From: Hyphomicrobiales bacterium
GTDB taxonomy: Bacteria > Pseudomonadota > Alphaproteobacteria > Rhizobiales > Rhizobiaceae
Length of the DNA stretch: 64,000 nt
Direction of reading: 5' to 3'
Assembly (NCBI GenBank): GCA_900473205.1
Contig: UCLB01000012.1
Coordinates: forward strand, 124,001 to 188,000
This document shows, piece after piece, positions 18,600 through 28,054 of the stretch. Both the position numbers and the translations under genes were made by a program. The notes below the pieces were generated by a model. That model worked only from the letters and a program-made list of their open reading frames with translations. It made no database searches and had not been told where the DNA came from. Within the stretch, counting starts at the first letter, position 1, and each line of letters begins with the position of its first letter.

Positions 18600-19874
18600 T
18601 CACGCAGCGTGTGCTGCCAGACATTGCATACTCAAGTGTTTTCCGTTGTGACCGGTAATCACAACCTGCGCAAGGGTGCGGGGTGCAAGATCGGCTGCGG
18701 CAACGAGGGTGAAATTGTCGGTATGGGCAAAGCCGTTATTCTCGACAAGGATGGTCTGCGTGGTGCCGACCATGTCGGTCAGATGCGCATCCCGCAAGGC
18801 TTCGCCGCGTTGGCGCAGCCGTGCCGCCCGCTGCTTGATCAGTCCACGGTCCAGTTGCGGCATGCGCGCCGCTGGCGTACCGGGGCGCGGGCTGTAGGGG
18901 AAGACATGCAGGTTGGAAATGCCGCATTCTTCCGCAAGGGTCGCGGCATTTTCGAACATCTCCTCGGTTTCGGTCGGGAAACCGGCGATCATATCTGCCC
19001 CAAACGCCATGTCAGGGCGCAGCGCCCTGACCTGATGACAGAAGGCGACGGCATCGGCGCGCATATGGCGGCGCTTCATGCGTTTCAGGATCATGTCATC
19101 GCCGTGCTGGAGCGACAGATGCAGATGCGGCATGAAGCGCGGTTCATCGGCGATGAGGTCCAGCAGATGCCGGTCGACCTCGATGCTGTCGATGGAGGAG
19201 AGCCGCAAACGCAGTATATCGGGCACCTGTTTCAGAAGCGTCTTGGCCAGATAGCCCAGCGAGGGTTCGCCCGGCAGATCGGCGCCGTAGCTGGTGGCAT
19301 CGACGCCTGTCAGCACGATTTCGCGGTATCCGTTTTCCGTCAGCTTGCGGGCCTGATCCACCACGGCACCCATCGGCACCGAACGGGAATTGCCGCGCCC
19401 ATAGGGAATGACGCAGAAGGTGCAGCGATGGTCGCAGCCATTCTGCACCTGAATGAAGGCGCGCACATGCCCATCAATATGCTTGATCATCTGTGGCGCG
19501 GTGGCGCGCACGCTCATGATATCGTTGACGCGCAGCTTTTCTTCCGCCGATACGCCAAAATCGGGCAGGGAGCGGTAGGAGGCGCTTTTCAGCTTCTCCT
19601 CATTGCCCAGCACGGCATCGACTTCCGGCATTTCGGCAAAGGTTTCTTTTTCCGTCTGCGCGGCACAGCCGGTGACGATGATGCGGGCATGCGGGTTTTC
19701 GCGCCGCGCACGGCGAATGGCGGAACGCGCCTGCCGCACCGCTTCGCCTGTCACGGCGCACGTGTTGACCAGCACGGCATTGTTCAGCCCCGCCTTCTCG
19801 GCCTCCGCCCGCATCACTTCCGATTCGTAGGTATTGAGGCGGCAGCCGAAGGTTATGACCTCGACGCCACTCAT
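18600..19874 (-). CDS. mtaB: tRNA t6A37 methylthiotransferase MtaB
   Basis: This 424-residue radical-SAM enzyme adds a methylthio group to t6A at position 37 of tRNA. It has the N-terminal UPF0004 domain ([27 protein letters not shown] cysteines) and the radical-SAM motif CDHRCTFC near residue 150, followed by a TRAM-like C-terminus. NTCAVT with CRLN points to MtaB rather than MiaB or RimO. The start at 19874 ([10 protein letters not shown]) overlaps the dapF stop (ATGA). The open frame runs further back into dapF but those residues are spurious. Confidence 0.93.
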   Translation of the reverse strand: MSGVEVITFGCRLNTYESEVMRAEAEKAGLNNAVLVNTCAVTGEAVRQARSAIRRARRENPHARIIVTGCAAQTEKETFAEMPEVDAVLGNEEKLKSASYRSLPDFGVSAEEKLRVNDIMSVRATAPQMIKHIDGHVRAFIQVQNGCDHRCTFCVIPYGRGNSRSVPMGAVVDQARKLTENGYREIVLTGVDATSYGADLPGEPSLGYLAKTLLKQVPDILRLRLSSIDSIEVDRHLLDLIADEPRFMPHLHLSLQHGDDMILKRMKRRHMRADAVAFCHQVRALRPDMAFGADMIAGFPTETEEMFENAATLAEECGISNLHVFPYSPRPGTPAARMPQLDRGLIKQRAARLRQRGEALRDAHLTDMVGTTQTILVENNGFAHTDNFTLVAAADLAPRTLAQVVITGHNGKHLSMQCLAAHAA

Positions 19875-20773
19875 AAAGCCGCCTGTTCCGGTGCCGCATC
19901 GCGAGCCCAAGTGCCGGTTACGGGATCGACAGTGCCGGACCATTCCCATTCGGCAGGGCCGGTCATGATGACATGGTTGTCTTGCCGCCATTCGATGGTG
20001 AGCGGGATTCGCACCGGGCTGGAGGCGACATCGATTTCGACGGTGCGGCCTGTGCGGCCCGTGCGGGCGGCGGACACGGCGGCAGCACAGGCGGCGGAAC
20101 CGCAGGCCAGCGTCAGGCCCGCGCCACGCTCGAAGGTGCGGGTGCGCAGTGCGGTGTCAGATATGACCTGCGCGAGCGTGATATTGGCCTTTTCCGGAAA
20201 CATCGGGTGGCTTTCAAGCAGGGGGCCGAAGCGTTCCAGATCGAATTCCATCGGGTCACGGTCCACCCAGAACACCGCATGCGGATTGCCAATCGACATG
20301 ACGGCGGGCGAATGCAGCACGGGCTCGTCGATCGGCCCGATCTGAAGCTCGATGCGGCTGGTATCGTGGAATTCTTCCGCTAGCGGAATGTCGCTCCAGC
20401 GGAAGTGCGGTAGACCCATATCGACGGAAATCATGCCATCTTCACGCTCGGAGGCATTGAGAATGCCAGCCACGGTCTGAAAGGTGAATGCCTTTTTACC
20501 AGTCTCGGCAGCCAGTGCCTGCACCACGCAGCGGGTGCCATTGCCGCAGGCCTGCGCCTTGGTGCCATCGCAATTGAGGATATCGATATAGGCATCGGTG
20601 CCATCGATCTTGGGATCGTGAATGGCCATGATCTGATCGAATGCGGTCTCGGGATCAGCATTCAGCGCAATCGCCGCCTGCGGTGTGACCATATCCTTGC
20701 GACCGCGCATATCGACAACAAGGATCTTGTTACCAAGCCCGTTCATCTTCGCAAATTCGACCGTATTCGACAT
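19871..20773 (-). CDS. dapF: diaminopimelate epimerase
   Basis: DapF interconverts LL- and meso-diaminopimelate for lysine and peptidoglycan synthesis. The 300-residue product has both catalytic cysteines: ACGNGTRCV near residue 78 and ACGSAACAA near residue 225, plus [12 protein letters not shown] at the N-terminus. It heads a five-gene minus-strand operon dapF-mtaB-ftsY-ispZ-DUF2585 in which nearly every junction overlaps. The promoter should lie in the 539-base upstream spacer. Family assignment is secure. Confidence 0.97.
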   Translation of the reverse strand: MSNTVEFAKMNGLGNKILVVDMRGRKDMVTPQAAIALNADPETAFDQIMAIHDPKIDGTDAYIDILNCDGTKAQACGNGTRCVVQALAAETGKKAFTFQTVAGILNASEREDGMISVDMGLPHFRWSDIPLAEEFHDTSRIELQIGPIDEPVLHSPAVMSIGNPHAVFWVDRDPMEFDLERFGPLLESHPMFPEKANITLAQVISDTALRTRTFERGAGLTLACGSAACAAAVSAARTGRTGRTVEIDVASSPVRIPLTIEWRQDNHVIMTGPAEWEWSGTVDPVTGTWARDAAPEQAAL

Positions 20774-21312
20774 GATCCTGAACCTGTTTGGGGTGTTTGC
20801 GCAGCATGGCTGACGCGTTTGCCCCTATATGGCGGAATTGAGGGGGAATTACCAGTGCGTGGTGAGGTGTTGGGTTTGGTAGGGGGATGGCTGGCGTTGG
20901 AGCAATCGCGCCTCTCTGTCCTGTAAGCAGGGGGGGCTACGGCTTGCTGGACGCTATTATAAGGAGGCCCGCCACACCCACCGCCCTCATGCTGAGGTGC
21001 TTTGACTGAAGGGCAAAGCCTCGAAGCATCAGCCACGGACTCTGCCCTAAGGCCGCACCCCCCGTCCTTCGAGGCCCCTGCGGGGCACCTCAGGATGAGG
21101 GTTGCTCCGTTGTGCCTAGACTGACTTCCCGCTTCACAACGATATTGGTGTACCGTGCTAACGCTGCAGCCAAAGCTCCCCAGCCTCAAACCCACAAAAC
21201 ACAACCGTCCCCACCGCATCCGCCCAACCAATCAAACCCCACCATCAGAAACCGCTTGCCTTTGCCGGTCAGATAACCGCTAAGATGGGGGCGCAGAATG
21301 GGAGTATAGATC
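20774..21312. other. 539-base intergenic region with a palindromic repeat
   Basis: No credible gene was found between the dapF start and the small Lys-rich gene. The middle holds a rhizobial palindromic repeat at 20984-21101 (listed separately). The dapF promoter and a promoter for the small plus-strand gene must lie at the two ends, but no unambiguous -35/-10 pair could be assigned by eye. Confidence 0.7.
20984..21101. repeat. rhizobial palindromic repeat, full copy
   Basis: The outer arms are 17 bases each, at 20984-21000 (CCCTCATGCTGAGGTGC) and 21085-21101, with one mismatch. A nested pair is at 21018-21026 (GCCTCGAAG) and 21066-21074. The first 46 bases (20985-21030) recur with a single change at 50487-50532, which shows this is a dispersed element. 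Confidence 0.85.
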
Positions 21313-21441
21313 ATGGCCAAGGGTCAGGTTCGTAGCAATAAAGAAGTCAGGAAACCCAAGAAGGACAAGGTGGCGCCTGCGGCGGCTCCCACGCTTGGGT
21401 CGCAGGTGAAGGCCAGCGAGAGCACGACCAAGAAGAAGTAA
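21313..21441 (+). CDS. small Lys-rich protein, 42 residues
   Basis: A 42-residue frame begins MAKGQVRSNKEVRKPKKDK and ends TTKKK. It is strongly basic with Ala/Pro in the middle and no hydrophobic segment, so it is probably cytosolic, perhaps nucleic-acid or ribosome associated (inference). Support for it being real: GGGAGT lies upstream, the base composition fits coding DNA, and a strong terminator follows 52 bases after the stop. I recall similar tiny proteins starting MAKGQ in rhizobia but could not check. Function unknown. Confidence 0.65.
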   Translation: MAKGQVRSNKEVRKPKKDKVAPAAAPTLGSQVKASESTTKKK

Positions 21442-21493
21442 GCATTTCGCTGTTGTGCAGTGGGATGATGCCCCGGGGCGATGTTCTCGGGTT

Positions 21494-21526
21494 AGGGCGC
21501 TTTCGGCATGGCCGAAGCGCCCTTTT
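21494..21526 (+). terminator. rho-independent terminator after the small Lys-rich gene
   Basis: AGGGCGCTTTCGGC pairs with GCCGAAGCGCCCT across a 3-base loop with one bulged T, and a T-run follows on the plus strand. The minus side has no T-run, so it mainly serves the small plus-strand gene. Confidence 0.9.
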
Positions 21527-21530
21527 TCAT

Positions 21531-22601
21531 TCATGGCATCGGCACGTCGAAGACTTCGCTGGGGTGCATCGGGCGGAAGCGGTCTGGGGAGACGTCGTGT
21601 TCTGTCAGCGCCGCCTTGAGCGCAATGATCGGGGCGTCGATGGCCTCGTCGGTGAGTTGGACCGTGCCCCAATGGTGACCGCAGGCATAGGTTGCGCCGC
21701 AAATCTTCATGCCTTCCACCGCTTCTGACGGGTTCTGGTGCTGGCCTTTCATGAACCAGCGGGGCTCGTAAGCGCCAAATGGCAGGTTGGCAAGGCGGAA
21801 GCCGCCGTGCTTCTTATGGGCGGCGTGGTAATTGAGGCCGCTGTGAAAGCCGGTATCGCCGATGTGATAGATCTTGCCACCCGGCGTTTCGATGACGAAG
21901 GCCGCCCAGAGCGCCATACGGCGATCATTGAGGCCGCGGGCCGACCAGTGATGGCAGGGCTCGAAATGGATTTTCACATCGGGCGAGACGGCCAGCACAT
22001 CGCCCCAGTCTCCCGTTGAAATTTTTGCCGCCTCTACGCGAGTGCGGATGACCACATCATTGCCGAGCGGCGTGACGAAATGCGGCTTGTGGTGGATGTG
22101 CAGCTGTTGCAGCGTTTCCAGATCGAGATGGTCGTAATGATTATGCGTGACCAACACGATATCGATGGTCGGTAGATCCTTGAACTGGATGCCGGGCGGA
22201 TTGACGCGCTTGGGACCAGCGAAGCTGAAGGGGCTTGTGCGTTCCGACCAGACGGGATCGACCAGAATATTCAAGCCCGCCGTCTGGATGAGGAAGGATG
22301 CGTGGCCGATAAAGGTGACGCGCAGATCGGTGCCGTTCACGCGCTCATCCGGCTTTACGAAGGGGAAGGGGCTGGGATAGGCGTCCGGCCATGTGGCCTT
22401 GTTGCCATCGAACCGCCACTTCATGAGATCGAGAAACCCATTGGGCGCTTCACCGCCGGGATTGAAGAACCGCGCGCCATCGAAATGGTCGGAGAGCGGG
22501 CCTCTATAATAGGCGCTTGCACTGGACTGGCGTGCATAAAGACCGCCGCCCGCCAGAAGCGCGCCGAGGAAGGAGAGTTTGAAGAGGGTGCGTCTTTTCA
22601 T
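21531..22601 (-). CDS. metallo-beta-lactamase-fold hydrolase (NAPE-PLD/UlaG-like)
   Basis: The 356-residue product has an N-terminal KRRTLFKLSFLGALLAGG segment that resembles a twin-arginine signal or membrane anchor, then an MBL-fold domain. Metal-binding motifs visible are THNHYDHLDLE near residue 165, the downstream EPCHHWSARG, and HIGDTGFHSG. The DPVWSERTSPF and AYEPRWFMKGQHQNP stretches are typical of the NAPE-PLD-like group, which hydrolyses phosphodiesters of lipids. The substrate here is unknown. I chose the ATG at 22601 since it gives the signal-like N-terminus; the frame is open to 22673. Confidence 0.85.
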   Translation of the reverse strand: MKRRTLFKLSFLGALLAGGGLYARQSSASAYYRGPLSDHFDGARFFNPGGEAPNGFLDLMKWRFDGNKATWPDAYPSPFPFVKPDERVNGTDLRVTFIGHASFLIQTAGLNILVDPVWSERTSPFSFAGPKRVNPPGIQFKDLPTIDIVLVTHNHYDHLDLETLQQLHIHHKPHFVTPLGNDVVIRTRVEAAKISTGDWGDVLAVSPDVKIHFEPCHHWSARGLNDRRMALWAAFVIETPGGKIYHIGDTGFHSGLNYHAAHKKHGGFRLANLPFGAYEPRWFMKGQHQNPSEAVEGMKICGATYACGHHWGTVQLTDEAIDAPIIALKAALTEHDVSPDRFRPMHPSEVFDVPMP

Positions 22602-22752
22602 ACTCTCTCTCATAGGCCTGAGGCGGGCGACATTCAACAAAGCCGCATGTGATCGCGATAATTTCATCGTCAATTACAAATCAAGGTTGTTTTCGCCATT
22701 TAAAAATCGCATTTGCTGTAAAAATCTTCGCATCATCAGTCTGGAGACCGGT

Positions 22753-23334
22753 ATGCGCACCATCAAACTGCTTGGCCTATCCCTGCTTCTTTCGGCATCT
22801 CTGGCATTGCCGGTTCTGGCAGAAACCCTGCCTGCCCCCGTCAATGGAGTGACCTTCGAGGAATGGGCATCTGCCAATGGGCGAATCGCCAACAATCAGG
22901 ACAAGGCGAAGGTCATCGCCGTTCTGGGTTTGAACAACGCCGCCTATGAGGCGGTCGATGTTGCCTTTACCGAGGCGCTGAAGACCTCCGGTTCGAATGG
23001 CGGTATCATGCGCGTTTTCGGTGAGGCATTCGGCGATCCCAATCGTGGTCGTTTTGCTGCGACCGAACAGGTGGATATCGAAGGCAAGCTGGCAACGCTC
23101 GATGATTATGCGCGGGTACAGGGCCACTTGCAGGCGGCGACGCAACTCAAGATTGATCCCGCCGCAGTTCTGGAAGAGCATAATCTGACGCCCTATGAAT
23201 ATTCCCAGGAGGCGGGTCGCTGGGTCCGCGTGATCGCCATGGAAGCCAAAAAGGATTCGAGCAATACGATCAAATACAATGCTGCCATCCAGCGCTACCA
23301 GCAGGAATATCTCGACAAGCTTTCGAAAAAATAG
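22753..23334 (+). CDS. secreted protein of unknown function
   Basis: The 193-residue product starts with a clear signal peptide (about residues 1-23, ending LAE) and is otherwise hydrophilic and probably alpha-helical. I do not recognise the family. The start at 22753 is the methionine that begins the signal peptide; the open frame reaches back to 22579, but that part overlaps the divergent hydrolase start. Two loosely similar blocks occur around residues 35-80 and 105-150. No cysteines are present, and there is no catalytic motif. It stands alone between the divergent hydrolase gene and ffh. Confidence 0.75.
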   Translation: MRTIKLLGLSLLLSASLALPVLAETLPAPVNGVTFEEWASANGRIANNQDKAKVIAVLGLNNAAYEAVDVAFTEALKTSGSNGGIMRVFGEAFGDPNRGRFAATEQVDIEGKLATLDDYARVQGHLQAATQLKIDPAAVLEEHNLTPYEYSQEAGRWVRVIAMEAKKDSSNTIKYNAAIQRYQQEYLDKLSKK

Positions 23335-23574
23335 GTTCGACTGGCCGCGTTGGAGTGCTTTGCGCTGGCGAATGCGAGCTTTTCCTTGACTCGGCAGGCG
23401 GTTTCATGTTTACCCGCGCCCATCAGCTGGCAGTTTCATGACCGCAGCCGCCGACCGGGACCCGCAAGGTATAGATGATCCCGGAGGCAAACATCCGACA
23501 GCGCGATGCGCCCTCGGGTGCTTTTTGGCTATGCCCTTTGCCGGGCGTCTTGTTTTTGACAGCAAAAGAACCGA

Positions 23575-23602
23575 CGTTTCGGTGACCCCGAAACGAAGAA
23601 GG
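23575..23602 (+). promoter_or_regulatory. hairpin abutting the ffh ribosome-binding site
   Basis: CGTTTCGG (23575-23582) pairs perfectly with CCGAAACG (23588-23595) across a 5-base loop, and the AGAAGGA ribosome-binding site follows directly. The short distance suggests that the hairpin could affect ffh translation or mRNA 5'-end stability. This is inference from position only. Confidence 0.45.
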
Positions 23603-23610
23603 ATGACGCG

Positions 23611-25188
23611 ATGTTTGAAAACCTCCAGGACCGCCTTGGCTCCATTCTGAATGGACTGACCGGCCGTGGCGCGCTTTCGGAAGCCGATGTGACGGCTGCC
23701 CTGCGCGAGGTTCGCCGTGCGCTTCTGGAAGCGGACGTGGCGCTCGAAGTCGTGCGGTCCTTCACCGACAAGGTGCGTGAAAAGGCCGTTGGTGCCTCGG
23801 TTCTCAAAGCCATCAAGCCCGGCCAGATGGTCGTCAAGATCGTCCATGACGAGCTGGTCGAGATGCTGGGCTCCGAAGGCGTGGCCATCGACCTGCATGC
23901 GGCTGCCCCCGTCGTCATAATGATGGTGGGTCTGCAGGGCTCTGGTAAGACGACCACGACAGGCAAGATCGCCAAGCGCCTGACCGACCGCGACAAGAAG
24001 AAGGTGCTGATGGCATCTCTCGACACGCGTCGTCCGGCAGCGCAGGAGCAGTTGCGCCAGCTCGGCGTGCAGACGGGCGTCGATACGCTGCCGATCATTG
24101 CAGGACAATCGCCGACCGATATCGCTTCGCGCGCTGTGCAGGCTGCCAAGCTCGGCGGCCACGATGTTGTGATCCTCGATACCGCCGGTCGTACCCACAT
24201 CGACGAACCGTTGATGATGGAAATGGCGGATATCAAGAAAAACGCCAAGCCGCATGAAATCCTGCTGGTCGCGGATTCGCTGACCGGTCAGGACGCCGTC
24301 AATCTGGCGCGCAACTTCGATGAGCGCGTTGGCATTACCGGCCTCGTGCTGACCCGTATGGACGGCGATGGCCGTGGCGGTGCTGCCCTTTCGATGCGTG
24401 CCGTGACCGGCAAGCCGATCAAGCTGATCGGTACCGGCGAGCGCATGGGTGAGCTGGACGAGTTCCACCCGCGCCGCATCGCTGACCGTATTCTCGGCAT
24501 GGGCGACATTGTTTCGCTGGTCGAAAAAGCTGCTGAAAACATCGATGCGGAAAAAGCCGCGGCGATGGCCAAGAAGATGCAGTCCGGCAAGTTCGATCTG
24601 AACGATCTCGCCGACCAGCTTGGCCAGATGAAGAAGATGGGCGGCATGGGCGGCATTATGGGCCTGATGCCCGGCATGGCTGGCATGAAGGACAAGATGG
24701 CGGCATCCGGTATGAACGACAAGATGTTCGACCGCCAGATCGCCATCATCTCCTCCATGACCAAGGCCGAGCGCGCCAACCCTGACATGCTGAAACACAG
24801 CCGCAAGAAGCGCATCGCTGCCGGTTCCGGCACGGACGCTGCCGAAATCAACAAGCTGCTCAAGATGCATCGCGGCATGGCCGACATGATGAAAGCCATG
24901 GGCGGCAAGGGCAAGGGCGGCATCATGAAACAGATGATGGGCGGTCTTGCAGGCAAGATGGGCCTTGGCGGTGGAATGGGCGGCATGCCTGATCTCGCCA
25001 ATATGGACCCCAAGCAGCTGGAAGCGCTTCAAAAGCAGGCGGAAGCCGCAGGCCTCGGCAAGCCGGGCGGTATGCCTCCCGGTCTTGGTGGCATGGGCGG
25101 AATGCCCGGTCTTCCCGGTTTGGGCGGACCGAAGCTTCCGGGTCTGGGTGGTCTTCCCGGCCTGCCCGGTTTTGGCAAGAAGAAGTGA
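23611..25188 (+). CDS. ffh: signal recognition particle protein Ffh
   Basis: Ffh binds 4.5S RNA and signal peptides and targets inner-membrane proteins to FtsY. The 525-residue product has an N domain, a G domain with GLQGSGKTTTTGKIA near residue 107, DTAGRTHID near 190 and TRMDGDGRGG near 247, and a methionine-rich M domain. The C-terminus past residue 440 is a long Gly/Met/Pro/Leu-rich tail with GLGG and GLPG repeats, longer than in enterobacteria. AGAAGGA precedes the ATG. Chorismate mutase follows 8 bases later. Confidence 0.97.
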   Translation: MFENLQDRLGSILNGLTGRGALSEADVTAALREVRRALLEADVALEVVRSFTDKVREKAVGASVLKAIKPGQMVVKIVHDELVEMLGSEGVAIDLHAAAPVVIMMVGLQGSGKTTTTGKIAKRLTDRDKKKVLMASLDTRRPAAQEQLRQLGVQTGVDTLPIIAGQSPTDIASRAVQAAKLGGHDVVILDTAGRTHIDEPLMMEMADIKKNAKPHEILLVADSLTGQDAVNLARNFDERVGITGLVLTRMDGDGRGGAALSMRAVTGKPIKLIGTGERMGELDEFHPRRIADRILGMGDIVSLVEKAAENIDAEKAAAMAKKMQSGKFDLNDLADQLGQMKKMGGMGGIMGLMPGMAGMKDKMAASGMNDKMFDRQIAIISSMTKAERANPDMLKHSRKKRIAAGSGTDAAEINKLLKMHRGMADMMKAMGGKGKGGIMKQMMGGLAGKMGLGGGMGGMPDLANMDPKQLEALQKQAEAAGLGKPGGMPPGLGGMGGMPGLPGLGGPKLPGLGGLPGLPGFGKKK

Positions 25189-25196
25189 GAGCTGGC

Positions 25197-25514
25197 ATGA
25201 CCGATGCAGAGATAAAGGCCCAACTTTCGCAATACCGCCAGTCCATCGACAATATCGATGCGGCGCTGGTGCACATGCTGGCAGAACGGTTCCAACGCAC
25301 CAAGGCGGTTGGCGTTTTGAAAGCAACCCACGAATTGCCGCCGGCAGACCCGGCGCGCGAGGAATACCAGATCGAACGCCTGCGCCGTCTGGCAAAGGAC
25401 GCCAATCTGGACCCGGATTTTGCTGAGAAGTTCCTGAACTTCATCATCAAGGAAGTCATCCGGCATCATGAAGCAATTGCCGCTGAACACAACGGCACCG
25501 ACAAGACCGCCTGA
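25197..25514 (+). CDS. chorismate mutase (AroQ class)
   Basis: A 105-residue all-helical protein with the AroQ pattern: [21 protein letters not shown] (Arg in the first helix), then [12 protein letters not shown] and a C-terminal [16 protein letters not shown]. This fits the monofunctional chorismate mutase that makes prephenate for phenylalanine and tyrosine. The ATG at 25197 has GAGAG in front of it. A GTG at 25185 that overlaps the ffh stop is an alternative. It sits between ffh and rpsP in what looks like one transcription unit. Confidence 0.9.
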   Translation: MTDAEIKAQLSQYRQSIDNIDAALVHMLAERFQRTKAVGVLKATHELPPADPAREEYQIERLRRLAKDANLDPDFAEKFLNFIIKEVIRHHEAIAAEHNGTDKTA

Positions 25515-25546
25515 CCGGCGGGCAAGCCATTATAAGGAGAACTCAC

Positions 25547-25924
25547 ATGGCACTGAAAATTCGTCTCGCACGCGGTGGTTCCAAGAAGCGCCCGTACTAC
25601 CAGATCGTCGTTGCAGACGCCCGTTCGCCACGCGACGGCCGTTTCCTCGAGAAGGTCGGTTCCTGGAACCCAATGCTTGCCAAGGACAACGCTGATCGCA
25701 TCCAGATCAACGCTGACCTCGTCAAGGAATGGATTGAAAAGGGCGCACAGCCAACCGATCGCGTTCTGCGCTTCCTCGCAGAAGCTGGCATCGCAACCCG
25801 CGATGCACGCAGCAACCCTGAAAAGGCAAAGCCAGGCAAGAAGGCTCTCGAGCGCGTTGCCGAGAAGAAGCAGAAGGCTGACGACGCCGCTGCTGCTGCC
25901 GCAGAAGCATCTGCTGCCGAATAA
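25547..25924 (+). CDS. rpsP: 30S ribosomal protein S16
   Basis: The 125-residue product starts [24 protein letters not shown], the S16 hallmark, with [17 protein letters not shown] following. The first 80 residues are the S16 core; the remainder is a Lys/Ala-rich tail typical of Alphaproteobacteria. AAGGAG lies 8 bases upstream of the ATG. It is followed by a strong hairpin before rimM. Confidence 0.97.
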   Translation: MALKIRLARGGSKKRPYYQIVVADARSPRDGRFLEKVGSWNPMLAKDNADRIQINADLVKEWIEKGAQPTDRVLRFLAEAGIATRDARSNPEKAKPGKKALERVAEKKQKADDAAAAAAEASAAE

Positions 25925-25944
25925 TTCCGGCCTGTACGGTTATG

Positions 25945-25988
25945 AAACGGGTGGCGTGGTTTTCCGCGCCACCCGTTTATGTTTATTT
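25945..25988 (+). terminator. hairpin after rpsP, probable (partial) terminator
   Basis: A 12-bp perfect stem (AAACGGGTGGCG at 25945-25956 and CGCCACCCGTTT at 25967-25978) is followed by a T-rich stretch. It lies between rpsP and rimM and would lower transcription of the tRNA/ribosome-modification genes relative to rpsP. Confidence 0.75.
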
Positions 25989-26044
25989 TGACCGCAACAT
26001 GCCGTACATAGATTTTTAAAGACGAACACCGAAACGGACGACCG

Positions 26045-26620
26045 ATGGCAAAGCTGGAAAACCCCATTCTCATGGCCAAGATTGGCGCGGCGCAGGGACT
26101 GCGTGGCGAGGTGCGGGTGAGTTCCTATACGGACGATCCGACGGCGCTGGGCGATTATGGCAACCTGATTGCCGCCGACGGGCGCGTGTTCGAGATTCTC
26201 GAGATTCGCGAAGCCAAGACCGTCGTCATCGTGCGCTTTCGCGGGATTAACGACCGCAATGCGGCGGAAGCTTTGAATGGTATCGAGCTGTTCGTTGACC
26301 GCGACAATCTGCCGGATGACGATCTGGATGATGACGAATTCTATTATACCGATCTGGAAGGGCTGGAGGCAGTGGATGCCGATGGCAAGAGCTATGGTTC
26401 GGTCACTGCCGTGCATGATTTCGGTGCGGGCGATCTTCTGGAACTGAAGGGTGCGGGCCGACGCCCGGCGCTCATTCCCTTTTCCGAGGCTGCTGTTCTG
26501 GAAATCGATCTCGACGGCGGAAAAATCCTAATCGATCCCTTTGCTGCCGGGCTGATCGACAATCCCGAAGACGGCAAGGATGACCCGGATCATCCGATTT
26601 TCGGCAAGAGCAAGAAATAA
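26045..26620 (+). CDS. rimM: 16S rRNA processing protein RimM
   Basis: RimM binds S19 and helps mature the 30S head. The 191-residue product has the N-terminal domain ([14 protein letters not shown]) and the PRC-barrel domain from about residue 95 ([27 protein letters not shown] near 140). Length is slightly above usual because of an acidic tail. It is followed by trmD after 4 bases, the usual order rpsP-rimM-trmD. Confidence 0.95.
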   Translation: MAKLENPILMAKIGAAQGLRGEVRVSSYTDDPTALGDYGNLIAADGRVFEILEIREAKTVVIVRFRGINDRNAAEALNGIELFVDRDNLPDDDLDDDEFYYTDLEGLEAVDADGKSYGSVTAVHDFGAGDLLELKGAGRRPALIPFSEAAVLEIDLDGGKILIDPFAAGLIDNPEDGKDDPDHPIFGKSKK

Positions 26621-26624
26621 GCCG

Positions 26625-27326
26625 ATGAGCTTCAAGGCAACGGTGCTGACGCTCTACCCGGACATGTTTCCAGGGCATCTTGGTCATTCGCTAGCGGGCA
26701 AGGCGCTGAAGCGCGGCCAGTGGCAGATCGAGCCGGTGCAAATCCGTGATTTTGCCACCGACAAACACCGCAGCGTGGATGACACGCCCGCCGGTGGCGG
26801 TGCGGGCATGGTGCTGAAGCCGGATGTATTGGCGGCGGCCATCGATGCCGTCTCAAAGGATGATACGCGTCCGCGCCTGCTGATGAGCCCGCGTGGGCGA
26901 CCGTTGACACAGGAACGGGTGCGCGAGATTGCCGCCGGGGATGGTGTGATCATTATCTGTGGCCGTTTCGAGGGCGTGGACCAGCGGGTGATCGATGCGC
27001 GTGAGCTCGAAGAAGTCTGCATCGGCGACTATATTCTCTCCGGTGGTGAACCGGCGGCGCTGACGCTGCTGGATGCGGTGGTGCGCATTCTGCCGGGTGT
27101 TATGGGCAACGATCTATCGGGCGTGCATGAGAGCTTCGAAGGTGGGCTGCTGGAGCATCCGCATTATACCCGCCCGCAGGTCTGGGAAGAGCGCGATATT
27201 CCCGCTGTTCTGACCTCCGGCAACCACAAGGCCATTGACACGTGGCGGCATGAGCAGGCGCTGGCACTGACGAAAGAGCGCCGCCCAGACCTTCTGGCTA
27301 AGCCAACTCAGGTCGAGACGAAATAA
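26625..27326 (+). CDS. trmD: tRNA (guanine-N1)-methyltransferase
   Basis: TrmD methylates G37 of tRNA with a knotted SPOUT fold. The 233-residue product shows [47 protein letters not shown] and [12 protein letters not shown], all conserved. The start at 26625 is 4 bases past the rimM stop. Its last 19 bases overlap the convergent TSUP permease gene, and rplS does not follow directly. Confidence 0.96.
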   Translation: MSFKATVLTLYPDMFPGHLGHSLAGKALKRGQWQIEPVQIRDFATDKHRSVDDTPAGGGAGMVLKPDVLAAAIDAVSKDDTRPRLLMSPRGRPLTQERVREIAAGDGVIIICGRFEGVDQRVIDARELEEVCIGDYILSGGEPAALTLLDAVVRILPGVMGNDLSGVHESFEGGLLEHPHYTRPQVWEERDIPAVLTSGNHKAIDTWRHEQALALTKERRPDLLAKPTQVETK

Positions 27327-28054
27327 TAGACCGACAGCAGCAAGCCGACCGAGATCACCAAGGCGCGGATGATCCACTGCGGCACGCGGCGCGCAATATA
27401 GACGCCGCTATAGCCGCCAATGGCCGAGGCCGGGATCATGATCAGCGCGGCAGGCCATGCCACCACACCGCCACCGACGAAAACGACGATGGCAACGGCG
27501 GCGATGACGACCGCGAGCAGGTTTTTCAGCGCATTGAGGTGGTGGTAGCTACCGCCTGCCGTCAGGCCCAGCACGGCCAGCATCATGATGCCCATGCCCG
27601 CGCCGAAGAAGCCACCATAGATGGATGTGAAGAACTGACCGGTGAGGCTAGCGGCATTGCCGGGGGAGCGTTCGGCGATTGTGCGCGGGCGCAGCCACGG
27701 GCCTGCGGCAAACAAAAGCGTAGCGGCCAGCAGAAGCCATGGCACGAGCTGGCGGAAAGAGGGGTTATCCAGCGACAGAAGCAGGAGCGCGCCTGCGGTC
27801 GATCCGGCGATGGAAAGAATGGCGAGAAAGATCGCGCCTTTCCAGTGAGCGCGGATTTCCGGCCAGTAGGCGATGACGGATGTGACATAGCCGGGAAATT
27901 GTACAATGGAGGAGGTGGCATTGGCCGAAATCGGCGCGATGCCGACAATCGTCATGGCACCGAAGGTCAGAAACGTGCCGCCGCCTGCGATGGCATTGAC
28001 GGCGCCGGACAGAAAGCCGCTGGCAAGCAGCAGCAGAATGATGAAGAATGACAT
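27308..28054 (-). CDS. TSUP (TauE/SafE) family membrane permease
   Basis: The 248-residue product has about eight hydrophobic segments. The N-terminal [20 protein letters not shown] matches the TauE/SafE duplicated motif, with [12 protein letters not shown] as its second-half partner. Members carry sulfite, sulfonates, sulfoacetate or similar anions; the substrate here is unknown. The start is the ATG at 28054 (MSFFIIL); the open frame continues to 28183 without family likeness. It sits inverted between trmD and rplS. Confidence 0.88.
   Translation of the reverse strand: MSFFIILLLLASGFLSGAVNAIAGGGTFLTFGAMTIVGIAPISANATSSIVQFPGYVTSVIAYWPEIRAHWKGAIFLAILSIAGSTAGALLLLSLDNPSFRQLVPWLLLAATLLFAAGPWLRPRTIAERSPGNAASLTGQFFTSIYGGFFGAGMGIMMLAVLGLTAGGSYHHLNALKNLLAVVIAAVAIVVFVGGGVVAWPAALIMIPASAIGGYSGVYIARRVPQWIIRALVISVGLLLSVYYFVST

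Noticed and set aside
18609-20345. 578-codon open frame on the plus strand
   Set aside because: Antisense to mtaB and dapF, both of which have full catalytic motifs on the other strand.
23335-23610. possible 4.5S (SRP) RNA gene next to ffh
   Set aside because: The conserved GGAAGCAGCC-type SRP RNA core was not found in the spacer.
23438-23650. 70-codon frame overlapping the ffh start
   Set aside because: Overlaps the ffh ribosome-binding site and start in another frame; no support as leader peptide.
24600-25180. short tandem repeats suggesting CRISPR or satellite
   Set aside because: These are the Gly/Met and Gly/Leu/Pro codon repeats of the ffh M domain and tail, not spaced repeats.
23410-25395. 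661-codon His/Ala-rich open frame on the minus strand
   Set aside because: Antisense to ffh; the His-rich sequence is simply the complement of the Met/Gly-rich M domain.
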